In this document: positions 37,057-45,500 of the stretch, in pieces
Layout of the letters: each line of letters starts with the position of its first letter
Numbering within the stretch: position 1 is the stretch's first letter
Assembly (NCBI GenBank): GCA_052161625.1
Contig: CP197412.1
Length of the DNA: 64,000 bases
Strand: one strand, 5' to 3'
From: JBKCUI01 sp052161625
GTDB lineage: Bacteria > Planctomycetota > Planctomycetia > Pirellulales > Pirellulaceae
Notes under the pieces: model-generated
Databases searched by the model: none
Told to the model about the DNA's origin: nothing
The model's input: only the letters and a program-made list of their open reading frames with translations
Translations under genes and position numbers: made by a program

Positions 37057-38254
37057 CGCCCCACTTTTGCCGCTGACGGCATTGATCTTTCTATTTACCT
37101 TGACCGCCACGGTCGGTCACAAGGTGAGCACCTTTTCTTATTTGGGAGCGATCTTATCTGAGGCGATTAGTCTGGCAGTTCTCTCGACCAAGGACCCGGT
37201 GTGGGTTGTCGCTTTGCTCTTTTTGTTAGGGGTTCCTGTTTTCTCGGAGCTTGGGAATCGAAAGCAAACGACGCGAGTCTTCGCGATCCATCACATGGTG
37301 TTTACGGTGGGTGCGATGGTGGGGGTGATGTTGATCGAATCCAAGAACTCGACTTGGATCACTATCGGCTTGGTCTGTTTGACCGTTTCGATCGGGTTGC
37401 GATGCGGTCTGATTCCATTTTCGGTAGCGATACGAGACCTATTGCAACGAGGCTCGTTCGGCAGCTCGCTGCTCTATCTGTTGCCTATGATGGGACCTTA
37501 TGCCGCTGTTCGCTTGTTGCTTCCCGTTGCACCGGAGTGGGTATTTACTGTTATCGAGTGGTGGGCGATGGCAACGGCGATCTATGCAGCGGGGATGGCG
37601 TTGGTGCAGGTAGATGGGAGATCGTTCTTTGGGTATCTCCTGCTGAGTCATGTTTCGTTAGTGATGGTCGGGCTTGATGTTGCTACTCCCATCGCATTGA
37701 CGGGTGCGTTGAGTTTATGGTTGTCCGTAGGAATTGCGATGACCGGCTATGGAATCGTTCTTCGATGTGTGGAGGCTCGCATCGGACGATTGAGATTCGA
37801 CCGTTATTATGGGCTGTATGAGCACATGCCCACGTTCGCATGGTTTTATTTATTGTCAGGTCTCGCGAGCGTCGGATTTCCGTGCACGATTGGCTTCATT
37901 GCATCCGAACTTTTGATTGAGGGAGCCGTGGACGCGACTCCTGTTTTAGGGATGGGGGTCGTGCTCACCATGGCCCTTCAGGGGATTGCGATCATGAGTT
38001 CTTACTTTCGCATCTTCACAGGTACGAGGCACATCTCGTCTGTCTCGCTATCGATCTTGCCGGAGGAGCGAATGGCGATGATTGCCTTGACGTTTTTGAT
38101 CTTAGGCGCCGGTGTGCTTCCTCAGGCTGGGGTGGGAACGCGTTACCGAGCGGCCGTCGACCTTCGCAAGAGTTTGAGGCTATCCGAGAAATCGATTGGG
38201 GATGGGGGCGGAGACCGGGGCGTGCCTGATCACCCGGGAGCCACCCATCCCTAG
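37046..38254 (+). CDS. Second NuoM-like subunit, C-terminal part (after frame change)
   Basis: 402 residues if started at ATG 37046, which overlaps the stop of the preceding frame (ATGAGTTTTAG), so a coupled restart is also possible. It has about ten membrane helices (SAPLLPLTALIFLFTLTATV, LVCLTVSIGLRCGLIPFSVA, FGSSLLYLLPMMGPYAAVRL, TFAWFYLLSGLASVGFPCTI). The GLRCGLIPF segment aligns with the K-containing helix of NuoM but has Arg/Cys instead of Lys. It continues the dabA-dabB set with a second antiporter-like subunit. The C-terminal tail, GDGGGDRGVPDHPGATHP, is soluble and low complexity. With the segment at 36805 it would make a protein of about 480 residues. Confidence 0.8.
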   Translation: MSFSAPLLPLTALIFLFTLTATVGHKVSTFSYLGAILSEAISLAVLSTKDPVWVVALLFLLGVPVFSELGNRKQTTRVFAIHHMVFTVGAMVGVMLIESKNSTWITIGLVCLTVSIGLRCGLIPFSVAIRDLLQRGSFGSSLLYLLPMMGPYAAVRLLLPVAPEWVFTVIEWWAMATAIYAAGMALVQVDGRSFFGYLLLSHVSLVMVGLDVATPIALTGALSLWLSVGIAMTGYGIVLRCVEARIGRLRFDRYYGLYEHMPTFAWFYLLSGLASVGFPCTIGFIASELLIEGAVDATPVLGMGVVLTMALQGIAIMSSYFRIFTGTRHISSVSLSILPEERMAMIALTFLILGAGVLPQAGVGTRYRAAVDLRKSLRLSEKSIGDGGGDRGVPDHPGATHP

Positions 38255-38264
38255 TGCGGATGGT

Positions 38265-38720
38265 TTAGCTGTTGAGCATGCACAGGAGAGCGAAGGTCCA
38301 GACTGCAGCCAAGATCACGAACAAGCTGCAGACGGTCGTAACCCAGAAGCGATGGCTCAGATGGTTGGGAAACAAGCTAGTTAGTTCACGTGGATGGATG
38401 GCGAGGAACTGATCTCTCGCATCTTCTTCTTCAAACAGAACCGCTTGAGCGGCCTCGAGAAGCCCGTATTGGATGGAGAACTCGAGCGCGCCGTGGAGGA
38501 AATGACGCCTCCCTACAGGGTCGACGCCGATCGCTTCGAAGAACCAAATCTGCTTTCCGTAGGCGAGATCCGATTCCTCGTAGAAATCAACGCAACGCAG
38601 GTTCTCAACGCGAGACTGTTCTGGACAGAAATCGCGGCGAAGCAGGCAGCTGTGCGCATGTTCGGAAACAGTTTGCCAAATTTGGCGGGAGAATTGTGTG
38701 TTGTGCGCTTCCGGTGTCAT
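38265..38720 (-). CDS. Hypothetical protein with C-terminal membrane helix
   Basis: 151 residues from ATG 38720, which has AAGGA 10-14 bases upstream. Residues 1-125 are soluble with scattered Cys/His (TVSEHAHSCLLRRDFCPEQS, CVDFYEESDLAYGKQIWFFE), and the last 25 form one membrane helix (FWVTTVCSLFVILAAVWTFA), so it may be a tail-anchored cytoplasmic-facing protein. It converges with the NuoM-like gene (11 bases apart). No family is recognised. A plus-strand frame covering the same bases has lower plausibility. Confidence 0.55.
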   Translation of the reverse strand: MTPEAHNTQFSRQIWQTVSEHAHSCLLRRDFCPEQSRVENLRCVDFYEESDLAYGKQIWFFEAIGVDPVGRRHFLHGALEFSIQYGLLEAAQAVLFEEEDARDQFLAIHPRELTSLFPNHLSHRFWVTTVCSLFVILAAVWTFALLCMLNS

Positions 38721-38959
38721 GCCTCGATTCCTTCGATTACTGGCGTCCCTTACGCCATAGGGATGCTTCAACTGGCCTATCTGCTGCATTATAGAAGTGG
38801 AGCGAAGGGGCGGTCAGTGTGGAGAGAACAACTTTTGCGGAAATTTCGGGAAATCGCAGAGTACACCCGAGGGGTGCGGATTTCGTTTCGAGGTAGTGGA
38901 GCGAACCGAAGGAGAAGGATTGGGAGCAGCGTTGGAAAATCAAAAAGGCCGGAATAGCA

Positions 38960-38994
38960 AAACGGCCGCGATGCCTAAAGCATCGCGACCGTTT
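38960..38994 (-). terminator. Terminator of the HU gene
   Basis: On the minus strand AAACGGTCGCGATGC pairs with GCATCGCGGCCGTTT around a 5-base loop (one mismatch), and a short T-rich stretch follows. It lies 44 bases after the HU stop codon. Confidence 0.75.
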
Positions 38995-39037
38995 CAAAGG
39001 TTTGGATCGCGAGGTGATCCTCGTGAGATTGATGGTA

Positions 39038-39364
39038 CTAGACCATGTCTTTGAGTTTCTTGAGAGCGCGAACTTTAACGGTGGTCGAAGCGGGTTTGGG
39101 ATCGGCCCACTTCATTTCACCGGTTTGTGGGTTTCGAACTTGTCGCTTTGGAAGAGCCTTTTTCTGATGGCGAAGAATCTTGCAAAGGTCGGGAATCACG
39201 AATGCGCCAACGCCCTTCTTGCCGAGCGAAGTGGCGATTTCTGCCTTCAAGGCATCGAAAACCTCTGCAATTTGTTTCTTGGATAGGCCGGTGGCTTCGG
39301 CGATGTTGGTGTAGATTTGGACTTTGGTGAGTGGCTTTTCTGCCTTGGCAGCTGCTTTTGCCAT
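39038..39364 (-). CDS. HU-family DNA-binding protein
   Basis: 108 residues from ATG 39364, with AAGGG 11-15 bases upstream. An N-terminal Ala/Lys-rich extension (MAKAAAKAEKPL) precedes an IHF/HU core: VQIYTNIAEATGLSKKQIAE, FDALKAEIATSLGKKGVGAF and the DNA-binding arm with VIPDLCKILRHQKKALPKRQ, VRNPQTGEMKWADPKPAS. The C-terminus TTVKVRALKKLKDMV is the usual end of this planctomycete subfamily. It binds DNA in the nucleoid. It is a stand-alone gene with its own terminator. Confidence 0.93.
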   Translation of the reverse strand: MAKAAAKAEKPLTKVQIYTNIAEATGLSKKQIAEVFDALKAEIATSLGKKGVGAFVIPDLCKILRHQKKALPKRQVRNPQTGEMKWADPKPASTTVKVRALKKLKDMV

Positions 39365-39537
39365 GTGACGAATCCCTTTCAAACGATCACTTTTCTAATC
39401 CATGTCCAACGGAGAACATGACTATTGGCTGAATTAAAGGATGCGGGGGGCAAAATGCAACTGGGATAAGGCCCTAAACCCATAAAAACACTGGAATTGG
39501 GGCGATTTTGTCCAAAAAACATTGGATTTTCAGGGCT

Positions 39538-39900
39538 TCAGGGGGCTGCGACCGGGTATTTCCGAGCGTTTTTGACCATTTTTTCACGAAGCGAGCTTGT
39601 GACATCCAATTCAAGGACGCTTGCGAGTCGCAGAAGATAAGAGAGAACATCGGCGAGTTCCTCGGAAATTGCTACTTTGGCGTCCGGGGCTAAATCCTTT
39701 GCCTCAGGGTCGGTCCATTGAAAGTGTTCCATAAGTTCGGCAGCTTCGATGGCCACCGACATGGCCAAACACTTCGGGCGATGGAACGTTTCCCACCTTC
39801 GATCGGCAGCAAAGCGATCTATCCATCCTTTCAGTTCGGCCACGGTGGTGAGGGAGTCGTCGATCGAGTCGTATGCAGCGGAAGCATGGTCTGTATGCAT
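39538..39900 (-). CDS. MazG-like nucleotide pyrophosphohydrolase
   Basis: 120 residues from ATG 39900 (an in-frame upstream start would add 25). It has the all-alpha NTP-PPase motif: SVAIEAAELMEHFQW and ISEELADVLSYLLRLASVLE, giving the Glu/Glu and Glu/Asp metal-binding pairs of the RS21-C6/DCTPP1-type MazG superfamily. These enzymes hydrolyse non-canonical dNTPs (house-cleaning). It acts in the cytoplasm as a homodimer or tetramer. It stands divergent from the peroxiredoxin gene. Confidence 0.88.
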   Translation of the reverse strand: MHTDHASAAYDSIDDSLTTVAELKGWIDRFAADRRWETFHRPKCLAMSVAIEAAELMEHFQWTDPEAKDLAPDAKVAISEELADVLSYLLRLASVLELDVTSSLREKMVKNARKYPVAAP

Positions 39901-40018
39901 GGCGCGGAGCCTTGACGAAAAAGGGACAATAGCGAGCATATGGTCTGTCGCCGGGGCAAAGCAGACGACTCTCATGAGCCCCAGATTAGAGCATCCCTAT
40001 CGACTGGAGAAATGGAAG

Positions 40019-40621
40019 ATGGCAGTTCTCGTTACGAAACCAGCACCCGATTTCAAAGCGCAAGCCGTGATGAAGGACGGCACTTTCTCGGAAATCTCCC
40101 TCAGCCAGTACAAGGGCAAGAAGTATGTCTTGTTGTTCTTCTATCCGCTCGACTTTACCTTCGTCTGCCCAACCGAAATCATCGCCTTCTCGGATCGCGT
40201 CGCCGATTTCAACGCTCTCGATGTCGAAGTCATCGGCGTTTCGGTCGATAGCCACTACTCGCACTTGGCATGGCGAAACACACCTCGAACCCAGGGTGGT
40301 ATCGGGCAGATCGACTACCCGCTCGTCGCCGACTTGAACAAGCAAATCGCTCGCGATTATGACGTTTTAGTCAACGATGCCGTGGCGCTGCGAGGTCTTT
40401 TCTTGATCGATAAGAACGGCGTCGTACGGCACCAAGTCGTCAACGATCTTCCGCTCGGTCGCAGTGTTGACGAGGCCTTGCGCATGGTGAAGGCGCTTCA
40501 GTTCTTCGAAAAGAACGGCGAAGTCTGCCCAGCGAACTGGCAAGAAGGAAAGCGATCGATCAAGCCGACCGTCCAGGACAGCAAGTCCTTTTTCGATGCG
40601 GAATATGCTGCGAAAGCGTAA
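40019..40621 (+). CDS. 2-Cys peroxiredoxin (AhpC/TSA family)
   Basis: 200 residues; ATG 40019 has GGAG 10-13 bases upstream. The peroxidatic Cys50 is in PLDFTFVCPTE, with the conserved Arg present near residue 140 (VRHQ), and the resolving Cys170 is in NGEVCPANW. GGIGQIDYPLVAD marks the flexible GGLG loop that makes typical 2-Cys enzymes sensitive to overoxidation (here GGIG). It reduces H2O2 and organic hydroperoxides using thioredoxin or AhpF. A terminator follows at 40653. Confidence 0.95.
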   Translation: MAVLVTKPAPDFKAQAVMKDGTFSEISLSQYKGKKYVLLFFYPLDFTFVCPTEIIAFSDRVADFNALDVEVIGVSVDSHYSHLAWRNTPRTQGGIGQIDYPLVADLNKQIARDYDVLVNDAVALRGLFLIDKNGVVRHQVVNDLPLGRSVDEALRMVKALQFFEKNGEVCPANWQEGKRSIKPTVQDSKSFFDAEYAAKA

Positions 40622-40652
40622 TGAGCTTCGTCGCTTTCGACACCGACTACCC

Positions 40653-40688
40653 AACCCGCAGAGTTCGAACCGATCTGCGGGTTTTTTG
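40653..40688 (+). terminator. Rho-independent terminator
   Basis: AACCCGCAGA and TCTGCGGGTT form a perfect 10-bp stem with an 11-base loop, followed by T-rich sequence. It ends the peroxiredoxin gene. Confidence 0.9.
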
Positions 40689-40714
40689 TTTGGAAGTCTT
40701 TTGGAGCCAGTCTT

Positions 40715-41245
40715 TTGGATAACAAAATCGATTCGCCCAAATCCAGCCAGCTGACGCATGTCAATGAACAAGGGGCAGCGCATATGGTGGATGTCGGTGG
40801 TAAGGGGATCTCGCAACGGATTGCCGTTGCGCGAAGCCGGGTGCTTCTCTCCCCCGAGGCGGCACAGGCGATCCGCGAAAACAGTCTTAAAAAGGGGGAT
40901 TGCTTGCAAGTCGCTCGACTCGCGGCCATCCAGGCGACCAAATGGACGAGCCATCTTATTCCGCTTTGCCACGCTATTCCCATCGAGTCCGTCTCGGTCG
41001 AATCCTTTTGGCGAGGAGATTTAGTGCTGGAATGGCAAGTCACGGTTAAGTCGACCGGAAAAACGGGGGTAGAGATGGAAGCGATCACCGCGGCGAGCAT
41101 CGCGGCAGTGACCGTTTACGACATGTGCAAAGGGATCGATCCGGGGATCACCCTCTGCGATATTGGCTTGCTCCGCAAATCGGGGGGAAGCAGTGGTGAT
41201 TTCACTAGGAATGAGACCGATAATGCACGCACCCCAGCACGTTAG
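40715..41245 (+). CDS. moaC: Cyclic pyranopterin monophosphate synthase MoaC
   Basis: 176 residues from TTG 40715 (GGAG about 10 bases upstream; no in-frame ATG exists before the conserved core). The core is complete: LTHVNEQGAAHMVDVGGKGI, HLIPLCHAIPIESVSVES, TGVEMEAITAASIAAVTVYDM and CKGIDPGITLCDIGLLRKSGG, with the conserved substrate-binding Lys (CKGIDP) and Asp. With MoaA it converts GTP to cyclic pyranopterin monophosphate in molybdenum cofactor synthesis. Its last 50 bases overlap the start of the polyprenyl synthase gene. No other moa gene is visible nearby. Confidence 0.93.
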   Translation: MDNKIDSPKSSQLTHVNEQGAAHMVDVGGKGISQRIAVARSRVLLSPEAAQAIRENSLKKGDCLQVARLAAIQATKWTSHLIPLCHAIPIESVSVESFWRGDLVLEWQVTVKSTGKTGVEMEAITAASIAAVTVYDMCKGIDPGITLCDIGLLRKSGGSSGDFTRNETDNARTPAR

Positions 41246-42356
41246 TGAAAAGGCCGAGGAAGATGTCTTTGCGACTTTGACCGCTCCATGGCGGGCACGT
41301 GGCGAGTCGACTGGGACCCAGCTGCGATCTGGCGTATCCGCCTCCTTTGAACCTGTGCACCCCGAGGCGACCAATTACCAGTGGGTTCTCCGAAGGGCGA
41401 TGGCTCTGATCGAGAAGGACTTGGCCAAAGTCGAGACATGCATCTTGCAAGGTCTGGCGGCCAGCGATCGGTCGATTCAGCCGATGCTCGACCACGTCCG
41501 TACTTTGGGTGGGAAGCGGCTACGGCCTTGTTTGACGCTTTTATCTGCCAAAGCGTGTGGGGGCGTGACGGAAGAAACCATCCGGTTGGCAGCCGCGATC
41601 GAATTGGTCCACACCGCCACGCTTGTCCATGATGACATTCTCGATGGAGCGGATCAAAGGCGACATCGCCCCACGACCCATACCCTCTGGGGAGTTCAAG
41701 ACGCGATCTTGCTGGGTGATTGGCTCTTTACCCACGCTTACGAATTGGCCAATCAAGGGGATTCGACCTATCCAGGACGTTGTATTGCCCGCGCCGCAAA
41801 ACTCGTTTGCGAAGGAGAGATTCGGCAAGGGCGATCGGTTGGGAATTTGGACCTCTCCGAGCCAGACTACTTTGACATTCTCGGAGCGAAGACCGGAGCG
41901 CTCTGCGAAGTAAGCTGCCGCCTGGGGGCTTGGTCGGCCAACGCTTCGGACAGCATTTCCGAGCGATTTGCCCAATACGGCTATGGGCTTGGAATCGCGT
42001 TTCAGATCTACGACGATTGGCTCGACGTGTGGGGAGATGCCGCGGCAACTGGCAAAACATTGGGGACAGATCTTGCGGCGAGGAAACCGACGCTGCCGGT
42101 GATCCACACGCTCGCGTCTCCAGACGGACAAGGGTTGCGTGACGTTTTGGCGGCATCCGCCGACGTCCCTTTTGGCACGGTTCGTTCGTATTTCGACACC
42201 GTGGGGGCTTCCGACTACACGCTGAACTCCGCGCACCAGTGGGGGCGGCGTGCCATTTCCCACTTGAATCGGATGGATGGAATCTACACGGCCGATCAAG
42301 AATCCCTCGAGGCTCTCCAGCTTCTGGCGTACGCGGCAACACATCGGGCGGCCTAA
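41196..42356 (+). CDS. trans-Polyprenyl diphosphate synthase
   Basis: 386 residues from GTG 41196 (GGGGGAAG about five bases upstream); ATG 41211 and ATG 41223 are alternatives, so the start is uncertain. The two aspartate-rich motifs are intact: LVHDDILDGADQRRHRPT (first, DDxxD) and FQIYDDWLDVWG (second). RTLGGKRLRPCLTLLSAKAC matches the GKR(L/F)RP isopentenyl-diphosphate-binding segment. It makes the long-chain isoprenoid for quinones or lipid carriers. The first 60 residues are low-complexity and lack homology. The overlap with moaC suggests co-transcription. Confidence 0.9.
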   Translation: MISLGMRPIMHAPQHVSEKAEEDVFATLTAPWRARGESTGTQLRSGVSASFEPVHPEATNYQWVLRRAMALIEKDLAKVETCILQGLAASDRSIQPMLDHVRTLGGKRLRPCLTLLSAKACGGVTEETIRLAAAIELVHTATLVHDDILDGADQRRHRPTTHTLWGVQDAILLGDWLFTHAYELANQGDSTYPGRCIARAAKLVCEGEIRQGRSVGNLDLSEPDYFDILGAKTGALCEVSCRLGAWSANASDSISERFAQYGYGLGIAFQIYDDWLDVWGDAAATGKTLGTDLAARKPTLPVIHTLASPDGQGLRDVLAASADVPFGTVRSYFDTVGASDYTLNSAHQWGRRAISHLNRMDGIYTADQESLEALQLLAYAATHRAA

Positions 42357-42364
42357 GGCTGTAA

Positions 42365-42393
42365 TTGACCCCAAAGCTGGGACGGGTTATTCT
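42365..42393 (+). promoter_or_regulatory. Sigma70-like promoter candidate
   Basis: TTGACC (42365-42370), a 17-base spacer and TATTCT (42388-42393), about 180 bases before ATG 42570. The -35 matches five and the -10 four of six consensus bases. Confidence 0.4.
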
Positions 42394-42569
42394 GATTCAA
42401 CGGCGATGACGCTTGCAAGACCTTGCAACGCGTGGTTGTACCGTTCCCTTCCCCGTCCCCTGCCGTCACAGTCCTCCCTGAACGTGCTTACTTCGCTCGC
42501 GGTAGTCGGAGTTGTCCCGATAGGACAGCAACGAACAAAACGCTGAGCCTAAGAGGAGTTGGATTCCGT

Positions 42570-45500
42570 ATGCGCATGCTGCCGCTTCGGGGCATCTCGC
42601 GATGCTCGCTTCTGGTCCTTGGAATCGCCATCACGCTGGGATCTTTCCACCCATCGCTTCGGGCTGACGAAACCTCGGCACCCAAGCAGCCCGTAAGTTT
42701 CTCCAAGGATGTTCTTCCCATCCTTCGTGACCAGTGCTTTGGTTGTCACCAACCGGCCAAATCCGAAGGCTCGTATAGCATGACGGAACATGAATCGATG
42801 CTCCGGGCTGGTGAATCGGGCGAGCTAGCTGTTGTCCCGGGAGATTCCGCCAAGAGTCACTTGATTGCAGAGATCGTTCCCAAGGACGGCAAAGCAGAGA
42901 TGCCAAAGGGGAAAGCACCCTTGAAAGAGTCCGAGATTGAGACGATCCGTCGTTGGATTGACGAAGGTGCCGTGAACGATTCGCCAGCAGCAAATCGCAA
43001 GTACAGTTTAGAGAATCCACCCGCTTACACACGTCCTCCGAATATCAATAGCATTCGTTTCACCCCGGATGGAAGCGAAGTCGTATTGACTGGATTTCAT
43101 GAAGTATTGGTCTATTCGACAGACTCATGGGAACTAAAGAATCGATTGATCGGTATCAGTCCACGCATCGAATCGATCGCTTGTTCACCAGACGGAAAAT
43201 GGATTGCTGTAGCAGGTGGTGAGCCCGGGGTTCGAGGTGAATTGCAAGTCTGGAATCGCGAAAACAAATCGCTGCACCGCAGTTTTAGCATTGGCAACGA
43301 TACCTTGTTCGGTGTGAACTGGTCACCCGACTCGAATCTTCTTTCGTTTGGCTGCGCCGACAATTCGGTTCGAGCGATCACGTTAGAAGGAGAGCAAAAG
43401 TTCTTTTCGCGAGTCCATGAGGATTGGCCTCGAGCAACGTCGTTTACGGTGGATGGAAAGCATTTGATTTCCGTTGCTCGGGACATGACCGTCAAGCTCA
43501 CGGAGGTGGAAACGGAGAGGTTCGTCGACAACATCACCTCCATCACTCCGGGAGCGTTGCGCGGCGGCATTCAAACTCTGGCCGGACATCCCGAGCGAAA
43601 CGAGATTTTGGTCGGTGGAGCGGATGGTGCTCCGAAGATTTATCGCATTTTTAGGCAAACGGCTCGCGTCATCGGTGACGACGCCAATTTGATTCGTCAA
43701 CTGGAACCATTACCCGGGCGCATTTTCGATGTCTCCATCAGTCCAGATGGAAAGTACTTGGCGGCTTGCGCGACCCTGGACGGGAAGAGTTGGATCAAGG
43801 TTTGGTCGTACGATGTTGACAACCAAATGCCCGATGATATCAAGAAGATACAATCCAAAAGGAGTTTGAGTCGGACCAAGGAAGAGAAAGACAAGCTCGA
43901 GGTCTATGTGACGGCGCAGCCTGCTGTGTTGGCTGCCTGGGAGATTCCAAACGCCGCGGTTTATGCGATCGACATCGACGGCAACGGAAGGCTGGTAGCG
44001 GGCGGTTCCGACGGTAAGCTTCGGGCGTGGCAAATCGCCGATCAGAAGCCGATTGTGGAGCGTGACGCGACACCAGCGCAATCGACGGCTCTGCAATCGG
44101 ATGCCGCGCTCGCGTCGCTTAAACGGTCGCGTCTCAGTCATTTGCATGCCCAGTGGACAGAGGAAAATCAAGTCGCCGCTGCATCGGGAGCTTGGAAAGT
44201 CCCTTCGGCTGCCGAAATCCAAGAAATAGTCGTCGAGCCCGCTACCGTCTCGCTAGCGCATTGGAATGATTCGGTGCAGTTTACGGTTCGCGGGAAGACC
44301 GCCGAGGGGAAGGAGTTCGATCTTTCCAGTCACGCCATGTACTCGGTTGTTGACTCCGATGCGGCGTGGGTGAGTCCCCGAGGCTGGCTGGTACCCTTAT
44401 CGAATGCTGCGACGAAGGTTCGAATTCAATTCGGGGATCAAGCTCGGGAAATTCCTGTCGAAATTCGCACCGAGGCTACACAACCCATGGATTTCATTCG
44501 AGACGTCAATCCTGTCCTCTCCAAGCTCGGATGCAATCAAGGGACCTGTCACGGTGCTCAAGCGGGAAAAAGTGGGTTCAAGCTGTCGCTTCGGGGATAC
44601 GATCCGATCTTCGACATTCGATCGCTCGCCGATGACTTGGCGGGGCGGCGACTCAATCCAGCCTCCCCCCTCGATAGCTTGATCCTCACCAAGCCGCTTG
44701 GGCTGGTGCCGCATGTGGGGGGGAAGCTCTTCCACGAGGGGGATGTTCAAGCCTTGGTACTGCGGCAGTGGATTTCGGAAGGTGCATCGGTTCGTTTCGA
44801 ATCTCCAAAAGTCGTTTCCATCGCAATCAGTCCTCAAAACCCGATCTCCGAGGATGTTCAGCAACTGACTCAGTTTCGAGTCGTGGCCACTTACGCCGAT
44901 GGCGTGACGCGAGACGTGACGCGAGAATCGTTTATCGAATCGAGCAATGCAGAGGTCGCGGCGGTGGTCGATGGTGGACGAGTTCAATCGATCCGCCGCG
45001 GCGAAGCGCCGATCTTGGCTCGTTTTGAAGGCTCCTATGCGGCGACGACTCTTACGGTGATGGGAAAACGCGAAGGTTACAATTGGCAGCCTACACCTAC
45101 CAACAATCCAATCGACAGCACGGTCGCTCAGAAGTGGCTGCGACTGAAAATTTCTCCGTCCGAACTGTGCACCGATGCGGAGTTTCTGCGCAGGGTCTAT
45201 ATCGACTTGACCGGTCTCCCACCGACGGCCGATCAAGTTCGAGCGTTTCTCAAGGATGAAACGCCAACGAAGGAAAAGCGTGATCGAGTGGTCGACCAGC
45301 TCGTTGGCAGCGAAGCGTATGTCGAGCACTGGACCAACAAATGGTCTGATCTTCTCCAGGTCAATTCGAAGTTCCTTGGGAAAGAGGGAGCGACCAGTTT
45401 CCGCGATTGGATTCGGGAAAGCATTGCGACCAACAAACCCTACGACCAGTTTGTTCGCGAAATTGTGAACGCGTCAGGCTCCAACCGAGAGAATCCGCCC

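Noticed and set aside
38394..38957. A 187-codon plus-strand frame over the small membrane protein.
   Set aside because: The minus-strand frame has a proper start, AAGGA site and a terminal membrane helix, so it is preferred.
39749..40018. N-terminal extension of the peroxiredoxin.
   Set aside because: It would add 90 residues without homology and overlaps the MazG gene; the true start is 40019.
42423..42569. N-terminal extension of the giant PSD1 protein.
   Set aside because: It has no signal peptide and lacks similarity; the signal begins at 42570.
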